From a bacterium (lineage in GTDB: Bacteria; Deinococcota; Deinococci; Deinococcales; Deinococcaceae), in contig JAJZIR010000016.1 in assembly GCA_021810505.1 (NCBI GenBank), positions 1 to 53,903 on the forward strand: DNA of 53,903 bases. The letters run 5' to 3'. The notes under the pieces are model-generated. The model was given only the letters and a program-made list of their open reading frames with translations. It did no database searches and had not been told where the DNA came from. The first letter of the stretch is position 1; every line of letters starts with the position of its first letter. Below, piece by piece: positions 8,437 to 19,373 of this stretch. Both the position numbers and the translations under genes were made by a program.

Positions 8437-9697
8437 GCCGGTGGCGGTCCCGGGGGAAAGCGCGGGCCTGCCGGACGTTGGCGATCCCCAAGACCTTGGC
8501 CGTCAGCCGCTCCGCGCCGATCGCCAGGCCGCCGTGGGGCGGCATGCCGTGCCGGAAGACCTCCAGGTAGCCGGCAAAAGCGCCCTCATCCAACCCGCGG
8601 TCGCGCAGGGACTGCAGGAGCTGCTCGTAGCGGTGGATACGCTGCCCGCCGGTGGTGACTTCCAAACCCCTAAAGAGCAGGTCGAAGCTGCGGGTGCTAC
8701 CGTCCTCGTCGGCGTAGACGTAGAAGGGCCTGGCGGCCTTGGGGTAGCGGGTCACGAACACCCAATCCGATCCGGTCGTCTCCAGAACGTGCTGGGACAA
8801 GACCCGCTCCCCCTCTGGATCGAGGTCCTTGCCGCCCGGCAGGTGGCCGGTCAGCTCGGCCACCTGCTCGCGGGCTTGAGCCAGCTGGATCCGGGGGACC
8901 GATACCGGGAAACTGGGCGGCTCGGCGTCCCATAGGGCGAACTCCTCTGGGAAATCCGCCAGCTTGCGGCAGATCTGCCGGAGGACCCGCTCCTCCTGGG
9001 CCATCACCTCTTCCTCAGAGGTGACCGGTCCCATCTCCAGGTCGAGGGAAAGGTACTCATTGAGGTGGCGCGAGGTGGCATGCTCCTCGGCTCGGAAGAC
9101 CGGCGCGGTCTCGAATACCCGCTCGAAGACCCCCACCATGATCTGCTTGTAGAGCTGGGGGCTCTGGGCCAGGTAGGCCGGCCGGCCGAAATAGTCCACC
9201 TCGAACAGGGCCGCCCCCCCCTCGGCACCGGCGGCGACCAGTTTAGGGGTAAAGATCTCAGTGAAACCGTCCTGGATCAGCGCCTCCCGAAAGGCCTGGA
9301 CCAGCGCGGCTTGGACCCGCAGCGCCGCGCGCTCCCGCAGGCCGCGCAGCGACACGTAGCGGTAGTCCAGCAGGGACTCCGGGCTTCCTAGCCAGTCCAT
9401 CTTCTGCAGCTCGATCGGTGGCGGCGCGCTGGCCGCAGACAGCACCGAGAATTCCTCGATTGCCACCTCGATGCCGCCGGGGGCCTTGGCCTGCTCCACC
9501 ACCCGGCCGACCACCTCCAGGAAGCTCTCGGGCAGGGGCAAGCTCAAGCCGCTCCCGACCACCTGGACCCGGCCGCTGCGGTCCCGCAGCAAGACAAACT
9601 GGATCCCACCCAGGTCGCGGCGGGCCAGCAGCCAGCCCTGCAGCCGCACCCGAGATCCGATCTGGCCGGAAAGCTCGGCGACGAGGCTGCGCTTCAT
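8426..9697 (-). CDS. aspS: Aspartyl-tRNA synthetase, archaeal-type (AspRS2)
   Basis: A class IIb synthetase that charges tRNA with aspartate. At 423 residues it is the short archaeal/eukaryal-like form, lacking the bacterial GAD insertion of the roughly 590-residue bacterial AspRS. The order is an N-terminal anticodon OB fold ([20 protein letters not shown]), motif 2 ([20 protein letters not shown]) and motif 3 ([16 protein letters not shown]). In bacteria this form occurs in Deinococcus and Thermus, where it is non-discriminating and feeds the GatCAB route to Asn-tRNA. Specificity here is not provable from sequence. Its ATG overlaps the stop of the upstream M20 gene by 4 nt (ATGA), so the two are translationally coupled. 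Confidence 0.93.
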   Translation of the reverse strand: MKRSLVAELSGQIGSRVRLQGWLLARRDLGGIQFVLLRDRSGRVQVVGSGLSLPLPESFLEVVGRVVEQAKAPGGIEVAIEEFSVLSAASAPPPIELQKMDWLGSPESLLDYRYVSLRGLRERAALRVQAALVQAFREALIQDGFTEIFTPKLVAAGAEGGAALFEVDYFGRPAYLAQSPQLYKQIMVGVFERVFETAPVFRAEEHATSRHLNEYLSLDLEMGPVTSEEEVMAQEERVLRQICRKLADFPEEFALWDAEPPSFPVSVPRIQLAQAREQVAELTGHLPGGKDLDPEGERVLSQHVLETTGSDWVFVTRYPKAARPFYVYADEDGSTRSFDLLFRGLEVTTGGQRIHRYEQLLQSLRDRGLDEGAFAGYLEVFRHGMPPHGGLAIGAERLTAKVLGIANVRQARAFPRDRHRLSP

Positions 9698-11049
9698 CGC
9701 TGCTCAGCGATGGCGCGCAGGAATTCGGCCGCGCAGAGGATACCGCGTTGGAAATCGGCCACCGCGAAGGACTCGTCCGGAGAGTGCGGCGCGTCGATGT
9801 CCAATCCGAAATCGAGCAGGATGACCGGCGCGCCGAGCAGGCGCTGGAAATCGGCCACCACCGGGATGCTGCCGCCCGTGCGCACGGTCTGGGCCGGGCG
9901 GCCGAAAACCCGGGCCAGGGCCGAACGGGCCGCCTGCACCGCGGGCGAGTCGACCGGCAGCACCACCGGCTCTGCGCCGTGCAGCACTTCGACCTCCAGC
10001 TGGACCCCAGCTGGGCAGTGGGCCCGCAGGTAGTCACTGGCCAGCCGGGCGATACGCTGCCAGTCCTGTCCGGGGACCAGGCGCATGCTCACCTTGGCGC
10101 CGGCAGAGGCCGGAATCACCGTCTTGGAGCCCGGCCCCTGGAACCCTCCCCAGATCCCGTTGGCGTCCAGGGTCGGCCTAGACCACAGCCGCTCGAGCAG
10201 GCTGTAGCCAGCCTCGCCGACCGGTTCTTGGATACCGATCGACGCGCACCAGCTGGCCGGGTCGATCGGGAGCTGGCTCCAGCTCTGCAGCTCGCTTTCG
10301 GGGGGATCCAACACCCCGTCGTAGAAGCCGGGAATCAGGATCCGCCCGGAGGCGTCCTTCAGTGAGGCCAGCAGCGCGCACAGAGCGGCGATGGGGTTGG
10401 GGGCAGCTCCGCCGTAAGCGCCGGAGTGCAGGTCCCTCCGAGCGCCCCGCACCCGCACTTCCAGGTAGCACAGCCCCCGCACACCGCTGGTGATGGTGGG
10501 CACGTCCTCGGCAAAGCGGGAGCCGTCCGATATCACGATCAGGTCCGAGCTCAGGGCCTCTCGGTGCTCGGCGATGTAGTCCCCCAAGCTGGGACTGCCG
10601 ACCTCCTCCTCGCCCTCCAGCAGGAACTTCAAGTTGACCGGCAAGTCGCCCACGGCCAGCAGGGCCTGCGCAGCCATCAGGTGGGCGTAGAGCTGGCCCT
10701 TATCGTCCGTCGCCCCGCGCGCGTAGATCCGCCCGTTCCGGACGGTGGGCTCGAAGGGGGGAGTGGACCACCCCCCCAGGGGCTCCTCGGGCTGCACATC
10801 GTAGTGGCCGTAGATCAAGGCGGTGGGGAGGCTTGAACTGACGGAGCGCTCGGCGAAGATCACTGGGTGGCCGGCGGTGGCGTCCACCCGCGCCGCGAAA
10901 CCCAGGCTGGAAAGCTTGGCGGCCAGGAACTCGGCTGCGCGCAGCACTTCCCCCCGGCGGCCCGGGTCGCTGGAGACGCTGGGAATCCTGAGCAGGTCGA
11001 AGAGCTCCTCTAAGGCCTTGACCGGAATCTGCACGGGAGGCAAGTTCAT
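9694..11049 (-). CDS. M20 family dipeptidase / metallohydrolase
   Basis: A cytosolic zinc peptidase of the M20 CNDP/PepV-like group, cutting dipeptides or N-acyl amino acids. Ligand motifs are in order: [10 protein letters not shown] (His, Asp), [15 protein letters not shown] (bridging Asp), [14 protein letters not shown] (catalytic and ligand Glu), VISDGSRF (Asp), and a C-terminal His in [15 protein letters not shown] dimerisation lid domain lies between about residues 190 and 320. I choose ATG 11049 rather than ATG 11058 because a TAGAAT box ends 7 nt upstream of 11049 and overlaps the other start. The length is then 451 residues. Followed by aspS in a 4-nt overlap. Confidence 0.9.
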   Translation of the reverse strand: MNLPPVQIPVKALEELFDLLRIPSVSSDPGRRGEVLRAAEFLAAKLSSLGFAARVDATAGHPVIFAERSVSSSLPTALIYGHYDVQPEEPLGGWSTPPFEPTVRNGRIYARGATDDKGQLYAHLMAAQALLAVGDLPVNLKFLLEGEEEVGSPSLGDYIAEHREALSSDLIVISDGSRFAEDVPTITSGVRGLCYLEVRVRGARRDLHSGAYGGAAPNPIAALCALLASLKDASGRILIPGFYDGVLDPPESELQSWSQLPIDPASWCASIGIQEPVGEAGYSLLERLWSRPTLDANGIWGGFQGPGSKTVIPASAGAKVSMRLVPGQDWQRIARLASDYLRAHCPAGVQLEVEVLHGAEPVVLPVDSPAVQAARSALARVFGRPAQTVRTGGSIPVVADFQRLLGAPVILLDFGLDIDAPHSPDESFAVADFQRGILCAAEFLRAIAEQR

Positions 11050-11056
11050 GCCGGGC

Positions 11057-11062
11057 ATTCTA
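11057..11062 (-). promoter_or_regulatory. -10 box (TAGAAT) for the M20 peptidase-aspS operon
   Basis: TAGAAT on the minus strand, then 7 nt, then ATG 11049. It would make a leaderless mRNA and rules against the upstream ATG at 11058, whose first bases fall inside the box. Confidence 0.55.
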
Positions 11063-11090
11063 GCTTGCCGGGATGCACCCGCGCAGCCGG

Positions 11091-12092
11091 TCAGGCCAGC
11101 TGCACCTGGTCCCGGCCCAGCCGTTTGGCCCGGTAGAGCGCGCCGTCGGCCGACCGGATCAGATCCTTGGGGCTAAACCCGGGCTGCCACTGGGCCACGC
11201 CGATGCTGACGGTCACCGGGTGGGCTAGGGGCCAGTCCAACACCTGGCGGCGCAGGCGCTCGGCGAAGTGCGCCGCCCCGTCGCGGTCGGTGTTGGGCAA
11301 GATGGCCAGCAACTCCTCGCCGCCGTAACGGCCCACCAGATCCCCGACGCGGCAGGCCTCCCGCAGGCAGGAAGCCACCCCGGCCAAGACCTGATCCCCG
11401 GCCAGGTGGCCAAAGCGATCGTTCAGCACCTTGAAATGGTCCAAGTCGATCATCAGCAAGCTCAGGGGCCGCCCGGAGCGGCTGGACTTGGCGATCTCCT
11501 GATTGAGCTGCTCCCCCAGAGCGTAGCGATTCGCCAGACTGGTCAGCGGGTCGGTCCGCGCCTGGTCGGCCAGCTCGGCGTTGGCCCGCGCCGCCTCCCC
11601 GAGCAGCCTCCGCAACTCCATCTCGGCCACCACCCGCCGGGAGAGGACCCCTAGGGCCCAGACCTGTTTCTCGGAGAGCGAGCGCGGCGTGGTGTCGATC
11701 ACGCACAGGGTGCCCAGCGCCTGGCCGTCCGGATCGAGCAGGGGGGTTCCAGCGTAGTAGCGGATGCCCGTCTCTCCGCTGACCAGCGGGTTGTCTCGGT
11801 AGGCCGGATCCGCTAGGGCGTCGGAGATGATCATCGGCCGGTCCGGGTTGGCGATGGCCCGGGCGCAGAAGGACCAAGCCCGGGGGGTTTCCGGCAAGTC
11901 CAAGCCGACTCGGGCCTTGAACCACTGGCGGTCTTCGTCGACCAGCGAGATCAGGGCGATCGGGGTGGCGGCGACCCAGGAAGCCAGCTCGGCGATCTCC
12001 TGGAAAGCCTCCTCCGGGGGGGTGTCGAGGATCTGGTAGGCGTGCAGCGCTGCCAGCCGGCGCTGTTCCAGAGAGTCGGCGTCTCCAGCCAT
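11091..12092 (-). CDS. GAF-GGDEF diguanylate cyclase
   Basis: A soluble sensor enzyme that makes cyclic di-GMP from two GTP. Residues about 12-160 form a GAF domain: [44 protein letters not shown] and [20 protein letters not shown]. This type is common ahead of GGDEF. The GGDEF domain spans about 178-330. Its active-site loop is GGEEL (257-261), a functional variant, with [14 protein letters not shown] upstream. A product-inhibition I-site RVGD (248-251) precedes it by the canonical five residues, so feedback control is likely. No membrane segment. The gene has its own leaderless-type promoter. The ligand sensed by GAF cannot be told. Confidence 0.93.
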   Translation of the reverse strand: MAGDADSLEQRRLAALHAYQILDTPPEEAFQEIAELASWVAATPIALISLVDEDRQWFKARVGLDLPETPRAWSFCARAIANPDRPMIISDALADPAYRDNPLVSGETGIRYYAGTPLLDPDGQALGTLCVIDTTPRSLSEKQVWALGVLSRRVVAEMELRRLLGEAARANAELADQARTDPLTSLANRYALGEQLNQEIAKSSRSGRPLSLLMIDLDHFKVLNDRFGHLAGDQVLAGVASCLREACRVGDLVGRYGGEELLAILPNTDRDGAAHFAERLRRQVLDWPLAHPVTVSIGVAQWQPGFSPKDLIRSADGALYRAKRLGRDQVQLA

Positions 12093-12098
12093 CCCCCC

Positions 12099-12104
12099 AT
12101 CCTA
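12099..12104 (-). promoter_or_regulatory. -10 box (TAGGAT) for the diguanylate cyclase
   Basis: TAGGAT on the minus strand, six G residues, then the ATG at 12092. The spacing matches leaderless initiation. The G tract alone could also act as a crude ribosome site. Confidence 0.5.
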
Positions 12105-12128
12105 CACGCAGCCCCACCGCGCGGCGCA

Positions 12129-12157
12129 TTGACGCTGCGGCCGCCTAGAGCTAGACT
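12129..12157 (+). promoter_or_regulatory. leuS promoter (TTGACG-17-TAGACT)
   Basis: TTGACG (12129-12134), a 17-bp spacer and TAGACT (12152-12157). It is one of the best two-box promoters in the window. Transcription should begin near 12163-12165, giving a leader of about 100 nt before leuS. Confidence 0.7.
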
Positions 12158-12163
12158 TCCAGG

Positions 12164-12199
12164 GTGTACCTACGAGCCCAAGTCAGCAGCGTTCGCTGA
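12164..12199 (+). CDS. Putative 11-codon leader peptide of leuS
   Basis: A GTG at 12164 lies exactly 6 nt after the TAGACT -10 box, the leaderless spacing used elsewhere here. It opens the short frame MYLRAQVSSVR ending at TGA 12197-12199. Codon 3 is leucine (CTA). The coding region runs through the 5' arm and loop of the hairpin at 12174-12205. It is interpreted as a regulatory leader ORF. Translation has not been shown, and a single Leu codon is fewer than in classical leucine attenuators. Confidence 0.4.
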   Translation: MYLRAQVSSVR

Positions 12200-12205
12200 G
12201 GGCTC
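12174..12205 (+). promoter_or_regulatory. leuS leader hairpin 1
   Basis: GAGCCC (12174-12179) pairs with GGGCTC (12200-12205), and TCAGC (12183-12187) pairs with GCTGA (12195-12199). A 3-nt bulge AAG lies between the helices. A ribosome paused on the CTA codon at 12170-12172 would cover the 5' arm and prevent this fold. Confidence 0.5.
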
Positions 12206-12212
12206 CCCTGCA

Positions 12213-12249
12213 GGCGTCCCCGGCAGCCGCTGGGGACGCCTCTTCTCTC
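12213..12249 (+). terminator. leuS leader hairpin 2, attenuator-like terminator
   Basis: GGCGTCCCC (12213-12221) and GGGGACGCC (12232-12240) form a 9-bp GC-rich stem with a 10-nt loop. The pyrimidine tract TCTTCTCTC follows. Its 5' arm and loop can alternatively pair with GCTG and GGG of hairpin 1's 3' arm (12195-12202), so the two folds compete. The tract is interrupted by C, so termination may be partial. Confidence 0.5.
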
Positions 12250-12262
12250 GATCAGGAGCTGC

Positions 12263-14709
<2,447 letters not shown>

Positions 14710-14725
<16 letters not shown>

Positions 14726-14844
14726 TGGCGGATGGCCACGATTCCCAGGACCAAGATCACCGCGGCGATAATCCAGTCGTGCCAGTTGAACCCCATGAAC
14801 AGGCCGGCCAGAGCGAAGAGCATGCCGTACAGCTTCTTGCGCAC
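14710..14844 (-). CDS. Tiny membrane protein (44 aa), convergent with leuS
   Basis: GTG at 14844 opens a 44-residue protein: a basic start (MRKKLYGM), one or two hydrophobic segments ([11 protein letters not shown] and [15 protein letters not shown]) and a charged end RHYIDD. A TAGACT box 7 nt upstream matches the leaderless promoters of this genome, which argues that it is a real gene even though its last 16 bp overlap leuS. I know no family for it. A helical hairpin or single-pass inner-membrane protein is the best structural guess. Confidence 0.6.
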
Positions 14845-14851
14845 CGGCTAG

Positions 14852-14857
14852 AGTCTA
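14852..14857 (-). promoter_or_regulatory. -10 box (TAGACT) for the 44-aa membrane protein
   Basis: TAGACT on the minus strand, then 7 nt, then GTG 14844. Same hexamer and spacing as other leaderless starts here. Confidence 0.5.
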
Positions 14858-14885
14858 CCGCTGCCGGGGTCCCGGGTTGCTGGCG

Positions 14886-14891
14886 TACACT
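14886..14891 (+). promoter_or_regulatory. -10 box (TACACT) for the 48-aa protein and glpK
   Basis: TACACT, then 5 nt, then ATG 14897. It would start a leaderless transcript that continues through glpK and possibly glpD. Confidence 0.5.
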
Positions 14892-14896
14892 GAATC

Positions 14897-15043
14897 ATGC
14901 CCGCGATCCTGATCACCCTGGCGGCGTTAGCGGCGGCTGGCCTGCTGGGAGCCCTGGGTCTGGCCAGCGGCCTGCTGAAGGCCCTGCTCCTGTTCCTAGG
15001 GATCGGAATCGCCTGGAACGTCCTTAGGAGGTACCGCCGTTGA
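14897..15043 (+). CDS. Tiny membrane protein (48 aa) upstream of glpK
   Basis: A 48-residue, almost wholly hydrophobic protein rich in Leu, Ala and Gly. Two short helices are separated by ASG, and the tail is strongly basic (NVLRRYRR). Its stop TGA overlaps the TTG start of glpK (TTGA), and the glpK ribosome site AGGAGG lies inside its last codons, so translation of the two is coupled. By position it belongs to the glycerol operon. It might be a small regulator or a partner of an unseen glycerol facilitator, but it has no recognised family. Confidence 0.6.
   Translation: MPAILITLAALAAAGLLGALGLASGLLKALLLFLGIGIAWNVLRRYRR
15026..15031 (+). promoter_or_regulatory. glpK ribosome-binding site
   Basis: A perfect AGGAGG, 8 nt before TTG 15040, lies inside the coding region of the 48-aa ORF. 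It fixes the unusual TTG as the glpK start and gives the expected N-terminus [15 protein letters not shown]. Confidence 0.8.
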
Positions 15044-16524
15044 GCTATGTCCTGGCCCTCGATCAGGGAACCACCAGCTCCAGAGCCCTGCTGTTCGATT
15101 CATCCGGTCGCCGCGTCGCCCTGGCCCAGCGCCAGATCCAGGCCTCCTACCCCAGACCCGGGTGGGTAGAGCAAGACCCCTTAGAGCTGTGGTCCAGCCA
15201 GCTGGCCACCGCCAGGGAGGTGCTGGAACAAGCCGGCCTGCGCGCAGGGGACGTCGCCGCGATCGGTATCACCAATCAGCGGGAGACCGCCGTCCTCTGG
15301 GAACGCAGCAGCGGGCGCCCGGTCGGGCCGGCGATCGTCTGGCAGGACCGACGGACTGCCGAGCGCTGCTCGGAGCTGCAGCGCCGCGGGCTGGAGCCGG
15401 CGATCAGCCTGGCTACCGGCCTGGTGCTGGACCCCTACTTCTCAGCCACCAAGCTGCAGTGGATACTGGACCAACAGCCGCAGCTGCGGTCCAGAGCCGA
15501 GCGGGGTGAGCTGGCCTTCGGGACAGTGGACAGCTGGCTGATCTACCAGCTCTGCGGCGAGCACGTCACCGACCCCAGCAACGCCTGCAGGACGCTGCTC
15601 TACAGCCTGGAGCAGGGGGAATGGGACGGCGACTTGCTGGAACTGTTCGGGATACCCAGGGCGTTGCTGCCGAGATTGGTGGCGTCCAGCGGGCTGATCG
15701 GCCAAACCCGGCCGGAGTGGTTCGGGCGGCCCATCGCGGTGACCGGCGTCGCCGGCGACCAGCAGGCCGCCACCTTCGGGCAGCTCTGCCTGAAAGCCGG
15801 CATGGCCAAGGCCACCTACGGCACCGGCTGCTTCGTACTGCTCCACACCGGACAGCGCCCGCTCCGCTCTCAGCACCGGTTGCTGTCCACCACCGCCTGG
15901 GTCCTGGGAGACCAGCCCGCCGAGTTCGCCCTAGAGGGCAGCGTCTTCGCCGCCGGGGCGCTGATCGACTGGCTGCGCGACGGTCTGGGGATGATCGCCC
16001 AGGCCGAGCAGGTAGAGAAACTGGCTGCCGGCTGCGCGGACAGCGGCGGGGTATACCTAGTCCCAGCCCTGAACGGCCTGGGTGCGCCGCACTGGGATCC
16101 ACGGGCACGGGGTCTGCTGATCGGCCTGACCAGGGGCAGCGGCAAAGCTGAGATCGCCCGAGCTGCCCTGGAAGGGATCGCTTTCCAGGTCGCCGACGTC
16201 CTGACAGCCATGGAGGCGGACGGCGGCCAGCTGGCCGAACTGCGCGTCGACGGCGGAGCCTCGAAGAACGACTTGCTGATGCAGCTGCAGGCCGATATCG
16301 CCGGGATCCCGGTGCTGCGCCCCAAGGAGACTGAGACCACCGCGCTGGGGGCGGCCCTGCTAGCTGGTCTGGCCACCGGTATCTGGAAAGGCTCGGAGCT
16401 CAGCGGCATCTGGAGCGAGGAGCGGGCCTTCCTGCCCAGCTGGAGCGAGGACGAGCGCCAGCACCGCCGGACCCAGTGGAGGCGCGCTCTGGAGCGCTCC
16501 AGGGAATGGGCCGAGCGGGAGTAG
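15040..16524 (+). CDS. glpK: Glycerol kinase
   Basis: A FGGY-family kinase that phosphorylates glycerol to sn-glycerol 3-phosphate with ATP. 494 residues, normal length. Landmarks are [15 protein letters not shown] (phosphate-1 loop), [23 protein letters not shown], the [12 protein letters not shown] segment, the signature [12 protein letters not shown] and [20 protein letters not shown] near the adenosine site. The TTG start is supported by AGGAGG 8 nt upstream. glpD follows 9 nt downstream. Together they convert glycerol to dihydroxyacetone phosphate. No glycerol facilitator gene is in the window. Confidence 0.98.
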   Translation: MSYVLALDQGTTSSRALLFDSSGRRVALAQRQIQASYPRPGWVEQDPLELWSSQLATAREVLEQAGLRAGDVAAIGITNQRETAVLWERSSGRPVGPAIVWQDRRTAERCSELQRRGLEPAISLATGLVLDPYFSATKLQWILDQQPQLRSRAERGELAFGTVDSWLIYQLCGEHVTDPSNACRTLLYSLEQGEWDGDLLELFGIPRALLPRLVASSGLIGQTRPEWFGRPIAVTGVAGDQQAATFGQLCLKAGMAKATYGTGCFVLLHTGQRPLRSQHRLLSTTAWVLGDQPAEFALEGSVFAAGALIDWLRDGLGMIAQAEQVEKLAAGCADSGGVYLVPALNGLGAPHWDPRARGLLIGLTRGSGKAEIARAALEGIAFQVADVLTAMEADGGQLAELRVDGGASKNDLLMQLQADIAGIPVLRPKETETTALGAALLAGLATGIWKGSELSGIWSEERAFLPSWSEDERQHRRTQWRRALERSREWAERE

Positions 16525-16527
16525 ACT
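16522..16527 (+). promoter_or_regulatory. -10 box (TAGACT) for glpD, made from the glpK stop codon
   Basis: The TAG stop of glpK forms the first half of TAGACT. Six nt later comes glpD ATG 16534. This gives glpD a possible internal leaderless promoter besides readthrough from glpK. Confidence 0.45.
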
Positions 16528-16533
16528 GAGGGC

Positions 16534-18072
16534 ATGGCCGATCCGCGCCCCCAGCTGCTGCGCCGCCTGCAAGAGCAGGAAGTTTGGGACCTCCTGGTGA
16601 TCGGCGGCGGGGCCACCGGCCTCGGCACCGCCTTCGACGCTGCCTGCCGGGGCCTGCGCGTCCTGCTGCTCGAGGGCAAGGACTTCGCCAAGGGCACCTC
16701 CTCTAGGGCCACCAAGCTGGTACACGGAGGGGTACGCTACTTGGCCCAGGGCAACGTCCACCTGGTCCGCGAAGCGCTCAGGGAGCGCGGCAGGTTGGAG
16801 CACAACGCGCCACACCTAGTCAACCGCCTAGGCTTTCTGCTCCCGCTCTACCAGATCTGGTCCGGTCCGTTCTACGGCAGCGGGCTGCGGCTCTACGACC
16901 TGCTGGCCGGATCGCTCAGCCTGGGCCGGACCGAGCGGATCGGCCCAGGCCGGGCGCTGGAGCTGGCTCCCACCCTGCGCCGGCAAGGTCTGCGCGGGGC
17001 AGTGCGCTACTTCGACGGGCGCTTCGACGACGCCAGGTTGGCGGTGACGCTGCTGCGCAGCCTCTTCGACGAGGGCGGATTGGCCCTCAACTACTTCCCC
17101 GTCCGCGAGCTGGTCAAGCTCGGAGGACGGGTATCTGGGGTCGTCGCCCAGGACAGCGAGACGGGGCAGCGCCACGAGATCCGGGCGCGGGTGGTGGTGA
17201 ACGCCACCGGGGTCTTCGCGGATGCGGTGCGCCAGCTGGACCGACCCGACGTGAGCCCCCTGCTCTCCCCCAGCCAGGGAATCCACCTGGTGGTGGACAA
17301 GGAGTTTTGGCCCAGCGAAGACGCCCTGATGATCCCGCGTACCGACGACGGCCGGGTGATGTTTGCCGTCCCCTGGCACGGGAGGGTGCTCCTGGGAACC
17401 ACCGACACCCCGGTGCAGCAGCTATCCGAAGAGCCGGCAGCCCTCCCAGAGGAGGTCGAGTTGATCCTCAAGACCGCTTCCGGTTATCTGGAGGCTGCTC
17501 CGCAGCGCCGAGACGTCCGCAGCGTGTTCGCTGGGTTGCGGCCGCTGGTCAAGCGGGGCGGCGAGCAGTCCAGCGGCCGCATCTCCCGCGACCATCTGCT
17601 GTTCAGCTCAGAGAGCGGGCTGATCACCATCACCGGGGGCAAGTGGACGACCTACCGCCACATGGCCGAGCAGACCGTCGACCTCGCGCTCAAAGTAGGC
17701 GGCCTCCGCTACCGGACCTCACCGACGGCGGACCTCCGGCTGCACGGGGCGGAATCCAGCCCAGGGGCCTCGGTCTACGGCAGTGACCAAGCCGAGGTGG
17801 ACCAGCTGGGCGAAAGCCCCCTGTTGCCCGGTCAGCCGCTCCGCGAGGGACAGGTGCGCTACGCCGCGCGCCAGGAGCTGGCCCGCACCGTCGAGGACGT
17901 GCTGGCCAGGCGGAGCCGGCTGCTGCTGCTCGACGCCCAGGCCAGCGTCGCGGCCGCCCCGCAGGTGGCCAGGCTCTTGGCTGAGGAGCTCGGCCGAGAC
18001 GCCCTGTGGGAAGAGGAGCAGGTGTCCAGCTTCACGGCCCTGGCCCAGAATTACCTGATCGACCCGAGCTGA
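16534..18072 (+). CDS. glpD: Glycerol-3-phosphate dehydrogenase (FAD, aerobic type)
   Basis: A membrane-associated flavoenzyme that oxidises glycerol 3-phosphate to dihydroxyacetone phosphate and reduces quinone. 512 residues. The N-terminal Rossmann motif is LLVIGGGATGLGTAFDAACR, followed by the family signature GTSSRATKLVHGGVRYLAQG. Further landmarks are FDGRFDDARL, VVNATGVFAD and ITGGKWTTYRHMAE. The C-terminal helical domain is present (YAARQELARTVEDVLARRSR). It follows glpK directly. No separate subunits (glpBC) are present, which fits the homodimeric GlpD type. Confidence 0.96.
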   Translation: MADPRPQLLRRLQEQEVWDLLVIGGGATGLGTAFDAACRGLRVLLLEGKDFAKGTSSRATKLVHGGVRYLAQGNVHLVREALRERGRLEHNAPHLVNRLGFLLPLYQIWSGPFYGSGLRLYDLLAGSLSLGRTERIGPGRALELAPTLRRQGLRGAVRYFDGRFDDARLAVTLLRSLFDEGGLALNYFPVRELVKLGGRVSGVVAQDSETGQRHEIRARVVVNATGVFADAVRQLDRPDVSPLLSPSQGIHLVVDKEFWPSEDALMIPRTDDGRVMFAVPWHGRVLLGTTDTPVQQLSEEPAALPEEVELILKTASGYLEAAPQRRDVRSVFAGLRPLVKRGGEQSSGRISRDHLLFSSESGLITITGGKWTTYRHMAEQTVDLALKVGGLRYRTSPTADLRLHGAESSPGASVYGSDQAEVDQLGESPLLPGQPLREGQVRYAARQELARTVEDVLARRSRLLLLDAQASVAAAPQVARLLAEELGRDALWEEEQVSSFTALAQNYLIDPS

Positions 18073-18087
18073 CCGACCGAGCAGACC

Positions 18088-18837
18088 TCAGAGCAGCAGG
18101 CGAGTGACTACCAGAACGACGATGAGCAGGTAGGCGGAGCGCACCAAGGCGTTGCCCCGGCGCAGAGCTACCCGGGCGCCCAGAGCGGCCCCGACGGCGT
18201 TGAGGAGGCCCATGGGCAGACCGATCAGGTAGATCAGGTGGCCTCCCAGCAGGAAAGTCAGCAGGGCTCCGGCGTTGCTGGCCAGGTTGAGGCTCCTGGC
18301 TTGGGCGCTCCCCTCGACGAAGTCGTAGCCCAAGGCCGCCACCCATAGGAACATCAGGAAAGTCCCGGTACCCGGTCCGAAAAAGCCGTCATAGAAAGCG
18401 ATCAGTGGGATCAGAGGCGCTGCTTGGGCCAGGGTCAGCCTGGGCCGGGAAGGTTCCCGGCCCAGGCTGCGGTGGAAGAGAACGATCAGGCCCACAGCCA
18501 AGACCAAGAAAGCGACCAGGTGGCGGAACAGGGCAGGGCTATGCAGGAAAAGGATCGCCCTAGCCCCCAGCGCACCTCCGGCCAGCGCCAGCGGGAGCAG
18601 CCAACGCACCGCCGGCCAGCGCACCTTGCCCTTTCTGGCATACTGCCAAGTCGCGCTGGCCGCCCCGAACACCCCCACCAGCTTGTTGGTCCCCACCGCC
18701 GTGGCCGGCGTCAGGTCCATCAGCACCAGGGCAGGAAGCGTCAGGATACCCCCTCCGCCGGCCATGGAGTCGATGAAGCCAGCTAGAAAGGCCGCCGGCA
18801 GACCCAACTCTAAGTCGGCGAGCAGGTGAAGCCCCAC
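18088..18837 (-). CDS. TauE/SafE family sulfite/organosulfonate exporter-like permease
   Basis: A polytopic inner-membrane protein of 249 residues with about eight hydrophobic segments in two halves. The N-terminus has the family signature AFLAGFIDSMAGGGGILTLP followed by ATAVGTNKLVG. The second half has FYDGFFGPGTGTFLMF and LNLASNAGALLTFLLGG. Members export sulfite, sulfoacetate or similar anions, or take up taurine products. The substrate here is unknown. GTG 18837 is preceded 6 nt upstream by TAGGCT. It converges with glpD, 15 nt away. Confidence 0.92.
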   Translation of the reverse strand: MGLHLLADLELGLPAAFLAGFIDSMAGGGGILTLPALVLMDLTPATAVGTNKLVGVFGAASATWQYARKGKVRWPAVRWLLPLALAGGALGARAILFLHSPALFRHLVAFLVLAVGLIVLFHRSLGREPSRPRLTLAQAAPLIPLIAFYDGFFGPGTGTFLMFLWVAALGYDFVEGSAQARSLNLASNAGALLTFLLGGHLIYLIGLPMGLLNAVGAALGARVALRRGNALVRSAYLLIVVLVVTRLLL

Positions 18838-18843
18838 CGACTG

Positions 18844-18849
18844 AGCCTA
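18844..18849 (-). promoter_or_regulatory. -10 box (TAGGCT) for the TauE/SafE permease
   Basis: TAGGCT on the minus strand, 6 nt, then GTG 18837. Leaderless spacing. Confidence 0.5.
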
Positions 18850-19212
18850 TCAGAAGAATTCCAGGTTAGCGTTCCCGTTGTAATGCAGCATGGATACTCT
18901 GAGCTCGTAGGTACCGGGGGCCGGGTTGGGCGCGCGCATACTCACGTTGGCGTTGCCTAAGCCGCAGCGCTGGGAGGACACCAGGTGGTGCGCTGGATCG
19001 AAGAGCTGTAAGCGCATCAGGCCAGCCTGGCCGCTGCACTCTCCGAACACCACCACGGCCGGATTGGAGGGTTCCGAGTTGACGTAGTAGTGGTTCACCC
19101 CTTCGGCGTTGATCAGGTACACCGGCGTGGTGAAGAGGAACCCGATCCGGATCCCGATAGTGAAATAGAGAGCCACCACAAGCAGGATAATGAGCACGAT
19201 CACAACGCGCAC
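18850..19212 (-). CDS. Hypothetical membrane-anchored protein (120 aa)
   Basis: GTG 19212 with GGAGG about 5 nt upstream is chosen. The longer frame to 19323 starts with unlikely sequence. The protein has one N-terminal transmembrane helix (VVIVLIILLVVALYFTIGI), then an extracytoplasmic domain of about 90 residues. This has a predicted beta-sandwich pattern, two cysteines (GECSGQAGL, QRCGLGN) and the end PAPGTYELRVSMLHYNGNANLEFF. That end resembles pre-peptidase C-like or carbohydrate-binding beta domains, but I cannot name the family. The stop abuts the TauE promoter. Confidence 0.75.
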   Translation of the reverse strand: MRVVIVLIILLVVALYFTIGIRIGFLFTTPVYLINAEGVNHYYVNSEPSNPAVVVFGECSGQAGLMRLQLFDPAHHLVSSQRCGLGNANVSMRAPNPAPGTYELRVSMLHYNGNANLEFF

Positions 19213-19360
19213 CTTGTCCTCCGGGTAAGTTGAGAGCGTCTGGCTCGCATCCAGACGGGACCGACAACCCAGTGTACTGCCCGCTGTGGCCCTAGGGGCG
19301 GATACCAGCCAGCGGCGTTTCAATTTAGGGGCCGGGGCGGCAAGGGTGGGACGTTGCCCC

Positions 19361-19366
19361 AGGAGG
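19361..19366 (+). promoter_or_regulatory. bshA ribosome-binding site
   Basis: AGGAGG, 7 nt before GTG 19374. It decides the start [15 protein letters not shown]. Confidence 0.7.
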
Positions 19367-19373
19367 AAATCCT

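Noticed and set aside
12158-12240. T-box riboswitch before leuS
   Set aside because: AGGGTGTACC and a downstream CCCT look a little like a T-box, but one G of the UGGN bulge is missing. The promoter at 12129-12157 leaves no room for a stem I with specifier loop.
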